Assembly (NCBI GenBank): GCA_014529385.2
Contig: CM043964.1
Span: 135,223,420-135,287,419 of the forward strand
Origin: Adiantum capillus-veneris
Lineage: Eukaryota; Streptophyta; Polypodiopsida; Polypodiales; Pteridaceae
DNA length: 64,000 nt
Reading direction: 5' to 3'
Shown here: positions 31,508-42,540 of the stretch, in pieces
Numbering within the stretch: position 1 is the first letter of the stretch
Layout: every line of letters starts with the position of its first letter
Made by a program: the position numbers and the translations under genes
Notes under the pieces: generated by a model
Told to the model about the DNA's origin: nothing
Database searches by the model: none
The model's input: the letters and a program-made list of their open reading frames with translations, nothing else

Positions 31508-32555
31508 ACTGAGGTTCTATGTCGATGACGCTGATGTCGAGAATGAGGTGCTGATGGTCTATGTCGATGACGATGATGTCGACGACGGGTACTGCGGGTC
31601 CTATGTCGAAGACGGGGAGGTCAACGATGAGGGCTATGTCGAAGACGATGAAGTCGATGACGAGGTACTAAGGCCGACGACGGTGAAGTTGACGACAGGT
31701 GTGTGTCGAAGATGGTGATGTCGAAGACGGTTCTGTGTAGAAGACGGTGATGTCGAGGACGGGTATGTCTCGTCTATGTTGACGACGACGATGGTGACTG
31801 TGACGATGACGATGACGATGACGATGGTGTCGTCGTCGAGTCTGAGACTGCGATGACGATGACGATGACGACGGTGTCGTCGTCAAGATAGGGATCTGCG
31901 ATGACAATGACGAAGGTGTCATCGTCAAGATGGGGAATGTGATGACGATGACGAAGGTGTCGTCGTCAAGATAGGGATCTGCGATGATGATAACGATGTC
32001 GAGGATGACGATGGTGTGGACGATCACGGCGTCAAGGCTGAAAACTGAAAACGCTAGATGCTCTGCTAGGGATCTGCTAATGTGGCGGTACCGCCGCCTA
32101 GATGTGCATGCGCTTCGTCGGGCTAGGGCTGAAATGCAAAAACGCTGGCTGAGGTCTGCTGAATCTGAAAACGCTAGGCTGATCGGGTACTAGATAGGGA
32201 ATCTGGCGAGGATCTTCAACCAGACGATGCGGGTTCTCGCGAGGCTAAGGTTGGGAACTGAAAACGCTAGTGAGTGGCTGAAAACACTGGGCTGATCCTT
32301 GAGAAAACACTAGGACCTATGGGTGCGTGCCTACTCTGTTGCGGGTGCCTGCCCTTCTGTGTCCTGCTTCTTTGCTTCTACTGAGTGTCGAATGGTTTCT
32401 TTTATAGCTCTTTAGCAATTTGCCCTACCTACTTTTCCAACAAAAGTCACTTATTAATAAATAAGTGAAAAATGTGTACTTTGGCAAAAAGGGTTCAATG
32501 CTCTGAAAAATGCTCATGCTAAGTGACTGTGCAAGAGAGGGTATGCAACTGTGAT
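31508..32555 (-). repeat. LTR D2, second part, truncated
   Basis: It continues LTR D1 homology after the hAT element with the triplet-repeat tract (31510-32010), CTGAAAACGCTAGATGCTC, and GGGTATGCAACTGTGA. It stops near 32555, where LINE sequence starts, so the outer 180 bases of the LTR and its flank are lost. Confidence 0.8.
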
Positions 32556-34610
32556 GGGCATGGCTCAGGAGGGAGGATCTAGAAGGGGTGTTTGTCACGA
32601 GGACGTGGCAACTGTTAACTATGCCACGAGGACGTGGCAATTGCTAACCTTAGTTGTTGGTTTCTTTTCGACGATTTTTGTTTTATTTTTGAGACCCTGT
32701 TTTTGAAGTTGCAAATGGTCGGACATTGTATGGCCAATGTGAACGGTAGTTTCACCCGCAGACGCGGGAAGTGGGTTGGCACTGGAATTCGTATAGTAAG
32801 AGGATGTCTAGGCTCAATACAAGATCATGTAGGTCCCCCCGTCGCACTTAGCAAGTTGGTGGATACTAGGAAGTGAACTCAATAAAGGTATAAAGTCAAG
32901 GTGGGATCACCGATAGAAAGTATCCGACAGTTGGGCCACATTGCACTTTTGGATGCGGTTCCAACGAGGATAGATGGTCAGATGACCAGTGCCCAACGAA
33001 AGCATCTCTTGAAAAGTAGGAGACTGCTAGTTTGGGCCGTGAAATGTGTTCGCGTCATCACCTCCGGTATGACAAGGGGAACATTCTACAACTCTGCCGC
33101 GAAGTCAACTGGGCAACCAATCAGGAGATTTTTAGGCGGCAACCCCGAAACGGACAAATGCTTGTAAATGTGCCAAGTGGCACTTTCCTGTGTACTTGCC
33201 TCATTCAGAAAAAAGAGCGCTGATTTTAAGCTGGGAGAGGCCTCACTTTGCATTTTATCACAGGTTAAGAGTTATGAAGTGCTTTCTTTCCACTCTATGT
33301 ACAGTGTGGTGCTAGGAGTGATGCCCTACACACTACACACTGCTCTCTCTCTCCCCCCCCTAAGTTTCAGTTATGTGATGTCCCACAAGGGGGCTCTTCA
33401 TTTGACTGATGTACAACTGTGTGGTTTCATGCTTTTGTGCTGAGACAAGAGCCTCCTTGAGCAGGAACAGGGGTAGCTAATTGCTACTCCAAAGCAGGCA
33501 CCGGTGAGGGTCATAACCTCACCGTATAGGAGCGTTTTCAGCTCTCTGTATGCGATGTAAATTGACTGTTTTTCAGCCATATGGTCGCCAGAACCATTGG
33601 GAGCAGTGCCCCACCGGCGACAGAGGACAGTTCGGAGACTGTTTAGGGCTGAAAACAGGGCAAAAACCAGTAAATACAGCGTGCTGAATTTACTGTTTTT
33701 GGGTTCAGAGGGTTTATGCCAGTGGAAGTGAGTTCCAGCAGGGGAATTGGTTTCACGCAAGTTTTGGGGCTGTTATGTTGCCGAAATTTGGCCAAAACAG
33801 TTGGTATCTAGCTGGATACAGGTAAAGGATTCCTAGGACTCTACTTTGTAATTTACCCTCTCAAAATATAAAGAAATACCGAAAGGGGCGCCAATTTTGG
33901 GGCCTATAGGTTGTCGGCGTCTGCTCGGAGCATTCTAGCTTCCGAGCTGTGTGTGTGCATAAGTGTTAATTCCCGCCGCAGGTTCCCTTTGCAAAGCGCT
34001 CTTTGTGTGTGTCTAAAGTGAAGAATTTCGGGTGAAAGCCAAAGCCTACCGCCCCACGGGCCGGTTTCAGGTGTTTGTCCAGGGACCGTATATAAGGATG
34101 TTGCATACTGACCCCGTACATCGAGGGAAGTAATCACTAGGGGAGGGGAGTGCTCGTAAGAGACGCCATGCCTGTCCTGATTCTGTGCTCAAGAACAACT
34201 AGTATAAGTCTCGCTCCATTTGAGCTAGGAATGCTCGCTTCTTCCGTCACACAAGGCGCCAAAAGGCTATCCGAGACTGTCTGTGATTGACGACCCCTAG
34301 GAGAAGATCCCTCGGAAGCTGTGCTTTCGTCTCTCTACATTCCTCATCACACCAACTGTTCTGAGACATGCTACCAGGACGGCGTCTTTGATTAGGCTGA
34401 GTGTGTGGGTATGCCTCTCCTGTTGCATCATGCAATGTCTCAATCATTAAAGTGGTGAGCTCCTCCATTGAAAGTCCTTGCCTGGCTGTTGTACATAGAC
34501 GACCATAGATCTCCTTTGTATAGACAGGGTCAGTTTCTGGTGTAAATGTATAGCAGGTATGTGTCCTCCTCCTCGACACTTGAGCTGTATTTTACTGAAA
34601 GGAGACTGAG
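32556..34610 (-). pseudogene. LINE ORF2 fragment interrupted by a solo LTR
   Basis: Bases 32556-32592 and 34077-34610 align with 10030-10590 of the LINE. Encoded pieces include VRGQYATSLYTVPGQ, and at 34579-34247 TCYTFTPETDPVYTKEIYGR, AYPHTQPNQRRR and NSWCDEECRETKAQL, the linker between endonuclease and reverse transcriptase. It is about 75-80 percent similar to the full LINE and contains frame breaks, so it is a different, older copy. Both ends are truncated. Confidence 0.85.
32593..34070 (+). repeat. Solo LTR of an A/C-type gypsy element (1478 bp), TSD GGTGTT
   Basis: It runs TGTCACGAGGACG...GCCGGTTTCA and is flanked by GGTGTT at 32587-32592 and 34071-34076. It aligns in plus orientation with the complement of LTR A (e.g. 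GGCGGCAACCCCGAAACGG, AAATGTGCCAAGTGGCAC, CTACCGCCC...GGCCGGTTTCA) and with LTR C. The motif ATACCGAAAGGGGCGCC is at 33876-33892. There is no internal sequence, so it arose by recombination between the two LTRs. Confidence 0.88.
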
Positions 34611-36449
34611 TGTCGCTTGGAACACCAAAAAAATAATTCTAAATGAATTATTGGAATTTTAAGTGAGAGGGTTTTTCTCACTGGAGACATCCGAGTACAG
34701 AGTATTCCTAGTGCGTCATTCAGAGTAATGACAGGAGCACTGTGAAAGGGAATATCTATAAGGCCACAGGAACGGGTACTTCTGATCCGTCACATCGGAT
34801 GGGTGACAGGGAGCATCGGAAAGAAGCATCCGACCATCCGGGAACGGATATCTTTGATGCGTCGTAGGATGGGTGACAGAGTATCGCGAAGGAGATTGTA
34901 CCGTAAGTTCGGTAGGAAAGGACTAGGTGATGGGTATTCTTGATGCGTCACAAGGTGGGTGACGGGTCCATCAAAAAGGGAATATCCATAGTTAGGAGGA
35001 TATTCCGAACTGTGTTGGAATTGTGCACAAGGAAAAGCAAGCACTTGAATGAAGATGGGTTCCGAGGAAACTTTGAGGAAAAACAAATGCTTTCTGAGAA
35101 AGCAGATGCTTTCCTGCGAGGAAGTCTGTGTCGGACTGTGCGTGTGATTGCCAGGGACGCCTGGGAAGTGCTTTGAAAGCATTGTTTTTAACTTATAAGG
35201 TTTTATTGAGTTTTTGGGCAGATTCAGACTATTTTAAAATACGCCAGCCGCCCACTTAATAAGTGGGCAGCCATTTGATAAATAAGGCAACAAATCAGCC
35301 AACGTTTTCTCTCTCTCTTTTTTTGGCAGAACAGCGCAAAAAAAAGAAAAAAAGAAAAAAAGAAAAAAGAAAAAAACCCGGCCGCGATCTCTACGTGAGC
35401 AGCCTACGCTCAGCTATTCGTGCTCGTGGCCAGGAGCTATAAAAGCATCACATGCCCTCACTCAGAGGAGAAGACCAGTTTTCGCAATGAGAAGATGCTG
35501 TTGCCGATTTCAGCCGCAAAGAAGACATTGCCAGTGATGCCCATGGCTGCCCCAAATGTACCCGATGTCGCCAGAACCCAGTGCGCGAGTTCCTTCGCGA
35601 AGAAGTGCATACGGAGCGTGTTTCCATCGTGATAAATTGCTGTTTTTCTCTGTTTTTCAGCCTATAAACGTTGTAGACGGGGCTGATTTACGAGAAGAAA
35701 CCCGAGAACACACCTCTTTTGTGTGTAGGATTGGAGGAGAGGATTTCTCTGTAGAGATCTCTTGTGGGGAATTGCTTTTCAACAACCGAGTTGCGTTTCG
35801 AGCGTCGAGACTTTGAAGGTAATGATTTTCATGTTATGATCTCTAAGTGTTTGTTTGCAGGTGAGAGGGAGTAGGAGCAGAGGAAGGCATGAGCCTCTGC
35901 AGGAGAAAGCGCTCTGAGGAACTAGAGCCAGATCAGCCCAAGGGTTTCGTACCCAAGTTTGGGAAGTAGATCCATGGATCGGAGAGAGGTAGTCTCTCGA
36001 TCCGGAAGTTGGGATTCCCAAGTAAGGACTTCGTGTTCGTGAAAGCAGAGTTGTTCTGTAGGAAGAGGACTCTGAAAACAGAGTGGGAAAAGAGAGTTGC
36101 AGGGATGCCATGCCCTGAGTCTGGAAGGTGAGATCCAGAGGCGAGAATCTTGATTCTCGAGGATTTGGAATAAGGAACAAAAGTTCCTTGGAATAGGGTA
36201 TGCCCCGAGTCTGGAAGGTGAGATCCAGAGGCGAGAACCTTGATTTTGAAGGATTTGGAATAAGGTACAAAAGTTCCTTGGAATAGGGTTTTGCCCTAGG
36301 AATCGGAAGCTGAGGCTTCCAGAAACCATCTAGTCTTATTCTAGAATGAACGTGGTTATACGGTCGGTTCAAGTGCTTGTATAGACTTCTCCTCAGTAAT
36401 AAAGATACTATTACGAGGGAGGACTAGCCCATCTTTTGGTACTGTGTCG

Positions 36450-36498
<49 letters not shown>

Positions 36499-36574
36499 TT
36501 CTCTCTATATCCTCTGGCTTCAGTAATTAAGTGATAAATTCTATTTATCCGAGTATATTTTATATTGCTATGCG
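34611..36574 (+). repeat. Inverted LTR pair J, left arm
   Basis: About 1.96 kb in plus orientation, ending TTTATATTGCTATGCG. It repeats, inverted, in 36677-38640: for instance GTGAGAGGGTTTTTCTCACTG (34661-34681), GCACAAGGAAAAGCAAGCACTTG (35026) and CGGGGCTGATTTACGAGA (35678) have their complements there. It holds A-rich runs at 35335-35375, a TATA-like CTATAAAAGC (35438), splice-like CTGTTTTTCAGCC (35650) and (TC)n at 36451-36490. TG/TGT start and PBS-like sequence behind the ends suggest LTRs rather than DNA-transposon ends. Confidence 0.75.
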
Positions 36575-36676
36575 CTCCTGTTTTTGACACTTGGCTTATC
36601 ATGGCTTCTTCCCGTATCTTCCCAGAGTCATCCGCCTTTATAGAGAAAGAAAGGAGACCATGCTTTGATACCGGAG
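36575..36676. other. Spacer between the inverted LTR arms, with PBS-like sequence
   Basis: 102 bases. Its right end, read on the minus strand, is CTCCGGTATCAAAGCATGG behind the right arm end, a decayed initiator tRNA-Met PBS (TGGTATCAGAGC). The left side reads CTCCTGTTTTTGACACTTGG behind the left arm, a weaker version of the same. So each arm seems to carry its own PBS, and the two faced each other. Confidence 0.5.
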
Positions 36677-36732
36677 TGTATAACAATATAAAATATATTG
36701 GGATAAATAGAATTTATCACTTAATAATGAAG

Positions 36733-36809
<77 letters not shown>

Positions 36810-37821
36810 TGGGGACCAGAAGATGGGCCCCCCCCCCCCCCCCCAATAGCATCTTTATTAATGAGGAGAAGTCTATAAAAGCACTTGAACCGAACGTATT
36901 ACCACGTTCATTCTAGAATATGACTCGATGGTTCCTGGAAGCCTCGGCTTCCTCTTATTCCAAGGAACTTCCGTTTCTTATTCTGAATCCTCGAAAATCA
37001 AGGTTCTCGCCTTCAAGACTCAAGACATGATATCCCTACAACACTTTCCAACTATGTTCCCAGAGTCCTCTTCCTAAAGAACAACTCTGCTTTCTTGAGC
37101 GCGAACTCCTTCCTTGGATCTCATTCCGGATCGCAACTCGAGAGTTACCTCTCTCCGAATCCGTGGATCTACTCCCAAGCTCAGGGTGCGAAACCCTTGG
37201 GCTGATCTGGCTCCAGTTCCTTAGAGTGCTTTTCTCATGCAGAGGCTTATGCCTTCCTCTGCCCCTACTCCCTCGCGAAGAGGAAGTACTCCTGCAAACA
37301 AATAGCCAGAGATCAAACATGAAAACGTTACCTTTTAAGTCTCGACACTCGAAATGCAACTCGGTTCTCGAAAAAGCAATTCCTCGGAAGACATCTTGTC
37401 GCAGAGAATTCTTTCTGCCAATCCTACATACAGAAGAGGTGTGCTCTTGGGTTCCTTCTCTTAAATCAGCCCCGTCTACGACATTTATGGGCTGAAAAAC
37501 AGAGAAAAACAACAGCATGTCGCGATGGAAACACTCTCGGTAGGCACTTCTTTGCGTTGGAACTCGCCTATGGGTCTTGGCGGCATCTAGTACAACCAGG
37601 GCAGCCATGGGCAATCATCGGCGGCTTCATCTTCGCAACTGAAATCTGCAGCAGAGTTTTGTTCTTGCTAGCACTGGCCTTCTCCCCGTCTTGAGAGTGT
37701 GAGAGAGTTTGCTTTTGTAGCTCTTGGCAACCGGCAGGAATAGGGGCGGTCTTACCGGCGGGAATAGGGGAGGAGGGGCGCTAAACCTGGACAAAGAGGG
37801 AGGTCGCTTGCGCATCAGCCT

Positions 37822-37888
<67 letters not shown>

Positions 37889-38640
37889 TGCGCTGCCATA
37901 AAAAGAACAGCGCTGGTTTTTTTTTTGTGCTTTGCTCTTCTCTCTTTTCTTTTAGGGTTGCTGCCCACTTATTAAGTGGACTGCCGGCCTATTTTAAAAA
38001 TGGTATGAACTTGTCAAAAAACTCAATAAAACCTTATATGTTGAAAACAATGCTTACACAGCACTTCCCAGGTGTCTCGGATGCAATGCAGACGTAGACT
38101 TCCTCGCGGGAAAGCATCCGCTTTCCCGAAAAGCAACCCGCTTTCTCAGAAAGCATTTGTTTTTTCCTCAAAGTTTCCTCTGAACCCGTCTTCATTCAAG
38201 TGCTTGCTCATCCTTGTGCACAAATCTAATATAGCCGGAATCGCGACTATGGAATATTCCCTTTCCAATGCCACCGTCACCCACCTTGTGACGCATAAGG
38301 AATACCCATGACCTAGTCCTTTCCTACCGAACTGATGGTACAATCTCCTTCACGATGCTCTATGTCACCCATCCTATGATGCATCAGAGATGTCCGTTCC
38401 GGGATGGTCGAATACTTCTTCTTGATGCTCCCTGTCACTCATCGGACGTGACGCATCAGAAGTACCCGTTCTTGGTGGCCTTACAGATATTCCCATTCAC
38501 AGTGTTCCCGTTATTACTCCGAATGACGCACTAGGAATACTTATACTTGGATGTCTACAGTGAGAAAAACCCTCTCACTTATATATCCAATAATTCACTT
38601 GGAATTATTTTTCTTCGTGTCCAAAGCGAGAAAACACTCA
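36677..38640 (-). repeat. Inverted LTR pair J, right arm
   Basis: Reverse copy of the left arm, starting TGTATAACAATATAAAATAT. It has (GA)n at 36737-36807 and 37827-37884 and a run of 17 C at 36828-36844 next to AATAGCATCTTTATTAATGA, which mirrors TCAGTAATAAAGATACTATT in the left arm. The outermost 60 bases are repeated once more at 38632-38695. Confidence 0.75.
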
Positions 38641-38689
38641 CTTATAAATCCAATAATTCATTTAGAATCATTTTTCCATCAGATAAAAG

Positions 38690-39010
38690 AAAATTTAGCA
38701 ACAATTGCTCCTCCCCCTCTTTGATGGCATGCACTTGCTCTTTAATCGTGTTTAGTTCTTTAATTATTGAGGGTTGAAGTTCTCCCTCTTCGAGTTTGAT
38801 GTTCTGATCGCACCTCTGCTCTTGAGTAACGCAATCTCCTCATCTTGGACCGTCACACTATCTTCAAAGTGTTTTCCTAGCCGACACGCGTTCTTCAAGT
38901 GTCTTTATTGTGATGGTCTCACACATTTCTTCTTTGCATTTTTTATTGGCCTGCTCTAGAGGGTCGTCCTTGTCAATTTGCTTCTTCATGTTTGAGAACC
39001 GCAATAGGAG
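38690..39010 (-). pseudogene. LINE ORF1 fragment (N-terminal part)
   Basis: The minus strand encodes, in broken frames, MKKQIDKDDPLEQANKK, EEMCETITIKTLEERV and KLEEGELQPSIIKELNTIKE. The last aligns with GLEEGEFQPSLREEIDNINE of the intact ORF1. A purine-rich stretch lies just upstream (39003-39045). It is a diverged, truncated copy that ends at the inverted LTR pair. Confidence 0.6.
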
Positions 39011-39334
39011 AGGGAGAGGTAGAGGGAGAAAGAAAGTTCTTGAGAGATATAGAAAACCACACTATGTAAATAGGTGTTTCCACATTATACATACATGCTT
39101 ATTCCACATTTGTCTACTTTGCAATTCTGAACCATACAACGCATATAGGTGTTCCCACATCATGCATACATGTTTATTTCACACCTATCTACAATTCTGA
39201 GAATTTTGAAACTTCTGAAAAATCTGAAAATTTCTGCACTGCTGAATTTGTGAGTTTCTGAATTTCTGCAGGAAAGAGGGGCTGAGGAGCGCGACAAGGG
39301 GCTGAGGGGGCGGGCAGGCGAGGGGGGCTGAGAA
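39011..39334. other. Probable LINE 5' UTR remnant with a duplication
   Basis: No gene. A 50-base word starting ATAGGTGTTnCCACATnATnC occurs at about 39071 and 39148. CTGAAAATTTCTG-type repeats follow at 39205-39265, then G-rich sequence to 39334. Confidence 0.4.
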
Positions 39335-39394
39335 ATGAAATGTTATATTAACGTCTTCAAAAGGTCAAAGTGACCTATGAGACCAGAAAGTTAC

Positions 39395-39396
<2 letters not shown>
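39335..39396 (-). mobile_element. LINE 3' end, severely 5'-truncated copy
   Basis: AAATGAAATGTTATATTAAC and the following GTCTTCAAAAGGTCAAAGTG, ACCTATGAGACC match the LINE 3' end at 7603-7670. The copy keeps only about 62 bases and its 5' side joins (GA)n at 39397-39445. Confidence 0.75.

Positions 39397-39445
<49 letters not shown>
39397..39445. repeat. (GA)n microsatellite
   Basis: About 24 GA units between the truncated LINE copy and the first recognised exon of the plant gene. Confidence 0.9.
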
Positions 39446-39448
<3 letters not shown>

Positions 39449-39523
39449 GACGCTTTTGCTTTAAAAGGGGGTCTCTATCTGCTTAAGAGCACATTCACTT
39501 ACAATAAGGTGATTGTGGTGCAG

Positions 39524-42170
39524 GAATAGAAGAAGATGAGCCGTCCTCAAACAAGGATCATTTGCAAATGCAAGTTGAAGCTGATCAAATTGATGTCGCT
39601 GGTGTGAATGGAAAAGTTATTTTGTACAATGACAATGAGAAGAGTAGGGAGAACTTGGAGGAATGTGAACACCAGATCGTTGATTCTCCTAAAGAACCTG
39701 CCAGCGTGCTTCCCTTGCAGTCATCTTCCAGCATTTCTGAAAGCCCTATAAGAGATGACCGCTCTATCCATTTAACAGATAAGTCACAAGCCATATCGAA
39801 TGAGCTCAAGGTAGATAGTGAGAGTGCCAATGGGGATGAGAATCTTCTGAGTAAAATCTTAATTGACGGTGAGAAGACAGGAGGGTTTAATGTCGAGGAG
39901 AAAAGAGATGGGCTTGGAGGAGAATTAGAAAAAGAATTAGAAAGCATGGATGAAAGTTATACAGGCTCAACGTCACCTTGCATTGTTTCCAGTATTCCCA
40001 AGGGAATCTTATCAACTGACGTCTCACAACCCTTCCCCTTATTGCCTGTTAGCGATACTGTGCAACAACAAAGCCAATCTACTAGCAAACTTGCGGGAGA
40101 TGGGGAGATTTCACGGAGTACAGCGAAGGGTGAAGTGAATGTTGGCTCTCAGAATGTAAGTGTTTACAACCACAACGAAGAATTGATTGTTACTAGTCAG
40201 GTTATGATTGGGTATGTTCAAAATGTGAATGGACACAAATTCAGATGAGTTGGTAATGAAGGTATATTGTACATTTACTGTTGCTTGGTGCTGTAAGGGT
40301 GGGCCATCCCTAAAGTATTTACGCGGCACAATAGCGCAAATCAATATTGGCAACTTTTGAAGAATTTAAGATCAGACTACAAAGGGGTACACAAAACCTC
40401 ATGCCAATGTCGAAAGTAAATTATACTGCGCTTTTGGAAGCTCTCGGAAGACTTGAGGATGTGTGCGAAAACCTTGGATAGGAAGCTTAGCATGTAGGCT
40501 GCACAATAAATAGCACACTTGAAAGCTCCATTCTGACAAGGGTGCTTGTCAGTTGTCAGCTGAGGTTCATGAATTTGCACCTTGAAGATTCTAAAGCTGT
40601 TTTTTGACATGGCAGGACTTGGATCCGTTTCGTGATCCAAGCAACCAAGAATGGTCGGATCTGGACTTTGGTGAAGCAACACTCATTAGCACTGATATTG
40701 AAGGATGGCACAGATTTGACCCTGAGGAAATCAATACTGGTACGAATTATAGCTCATAATGAGTCTGGAGTCTCCTCAAGAAGTAAATTTTTTTATAATG
40801 CTATATCAGGACCTCAGGTGCCAGTGAAAACATGAATGCTTCTGGAGAGGGGGAAACGTAGGGAAGAGACTAGGGCTGTGCGAGCACTGCATAAGAAGAT
40901 TGACTCATCATTGATACTTAAAGAAGAATGGCTCAGAATTCATGAATAACTTTGTAACTGGTGTCTTTAAATTCTCTGTGCTCATTTCCTTTTTCTTTTG
41001 GGCAAACAGCTCAGGGTGATCCAGGAGATGCAAGGTGGGAGCAATTGCTAGACGATGGTTTGGAGAGCATTGGAAAACATCACGTGATTACCCCTTTGCA
41101 GCTTGGGTTGCCACTTGCATACAGAGAGAGTCAGCCTGAATTGGTGTCACCCGGGAATCCCTTTATTGAAGAACATGAAAGATTGAGCAATTTCTCTGAA
41201 GCAGATGGTTTACAATATATTGACAGGCTGTCACAAGAACCTTCACCCTTGCGTTTAAAGGGAGGTTTGGTTGATGATAGAGCTCATTGTGATCCCTCAT
41301 CAGGTATGTAGTTGATCTTTTGCAGCTTTCTTGCCATGTGTGCACAGCAAAATTAATCTATTTAAGTGTCTGACATTGAAGAGGAATGAGATGTGAACTC
41401 TTGGGAATAGCTTGCAAAGTCGATGATTAAGTAAAGAGTTTCAGCTTAATGAAAATTCAAGAAAAATCCCTGAGTTTAAGTGTTGCTTGGTGCAAGTAAA
41501 TGAAGCTGGAAAGTTAATGATTTTGGAGGCTTGTGCAATTTTTGCATCTGCCTAATTTTTCTGAGCCAAAAATCCAGGTGTGGCAACAAGCACAGAGGGT
41601 GAAAAGAATGCTTCCAAATCAAGTGCCGCAAATGAGACGAAGACCAAATCGCATCTGCTGTCATCTTCTTCTTTAGATTTCATGGAGCCATTTGAGGCAC
41701 CTTCTTTTATGAGTCTTGTAGACCCCAAGTCTCATGCACTCTTTGAGGCATGCATGCCCAAGTATCAGCCAAAGGATTCTGGATATGGGCATGAAAGTGG
41801 AGAGGAACAGTGGGTAGCAGATTTTGACCTGGTGGCGCCATCTACGCAAGAAATAACCAGGTCCATATCTATGCCTCGCTCAGGATCTGACTCTCCTGGC
41901 CAACGGCCTGGCCAGAGTGTTTCCTTCACTGTGAACAGAGAAGAAGAACCTAGCAGGAAAGAGAATGAATCGCCCTCCATTCATCGAACAATATCAGGGT
42001 TCTTGTCCCCAAAGGTTAGCCCGCTAGTCCAGAAGGTAGTTGACAAAGTTCGAAGTACACCAGCAGCTGCAAATGGAGTGATCAATTCGGTAAGGCAAGC
42101 GATGAGCCCCAAGGCTTCTGGCAAGAAGTCAACTTCAGGATCATTGTTGACACGCTGCATGTGTTGGTAG
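39524..42170 (+). CDS. Plant gene of unknown function, last four exons
   Basis: Exons 39524-40155, 40616-40739, 41010-41303 and 41578-42170 are joined by GT...AG introns whose phases (0, 1, 1) all fit; donors are GTAAGTG, GTACGA and GTATGT. The first exon starts behind TGTGGTGCAG in phase 1 and has no convincing start, so upstream exons exist. The visible 547 or so residues are hydrophilic: an acidic Ser-rich region (ESMDESYTGSTSP), then DLDPFRDPSNQEWSDLDFGE, RWEQLLDDGLESIGKH, FMEPFEAPSFMSLVDPKSH, QWVADFDLVAP, a Ser/Pro-rich part with SISMPRSGSDSPGQRPG and an end LLTRCMCW. I do not recognise the family. The C-terminal Cys pair recalls lipid-modified or metal-binding tails, but that is only a guess. 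There is no signal peptide or membrane segment in this part. Most like a nuclear or cytosolic plant-specific protein. Confidence 0.82.
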
Positions 42171-42540
42171 GAGCTGAAAGGGATGCAAGTTCCTTCGAAG
42201 AGCAGGCACACGGTGTATCATAGTTTAACGGGGGCCTGGCATTGGCAGATGTGTATATACAAGGCAGTACAATGAGGCAATGTGCGCATGCAACTTGTCA
42301 TTCAGGTAGAGAGAGGAAATGAAGTCTCAATTGGATTGTGGATGTCAGCCCATCGAGCTTGTTTTGAAACAGAGTGATTTTCAGTTGCAGACGAGACGAT
42401 AATGCTGTTGCCTGGAGCTTTGTATAAAACCCCTGTAAAAGATGTAGCAGTTCATTATTTTGTTGTAATTTTATTTGCTCCAATTTGAGCTGTTTTGAAT
42501 CTGAATAATTCTTGCAACAACTCAGCTCTGATTAGTATTG
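42171..42540 (+). other. 3' UTR of the plant gene
   Basis: T-rich sequence with TTTTGTTGTAATTTTATTTG (about 42459-42478) and GAATAATTCTTG, which are plausible plant poly(A) signals (far- and near-upstream elements). No reading frame of note. Confidence 0.5.

Larger units (their letters stand above)
24897..32555 (-). mobile_element. D array: three LTRs and two internal regions in tandem
   Basis: Order on the plus strand: end of LTR D0 (24897-24977), internal 1 (24978-26222), LTR D1 (26223-27435), internal 2 (27436-28170), LTR D2 (28171-about 32555, split by a hAT transposon). Each LTR has the PBS on its lower side and the polypurine tract TTTTAACAGGGGGGG (minus) on its upper side, so all are minus oriented and D1 serves both units. 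LTR D1 runs TGTCACGTGCGCAC...CTGGACCTGACA on the minus strand. Neither unit codes for reverse transcriptase. Confidence 0.85.

Noticed and set aside
34611-38640. Inverted repeats as ends of a MULE or other DNA transposon
   Set aside because: The inner ends are followed by PBS-like sequence, the spacer is only 102 bases without coding capacity, and no target duplication is visible outside. Inverted LTRs explain it better, although the question is not fully closed.
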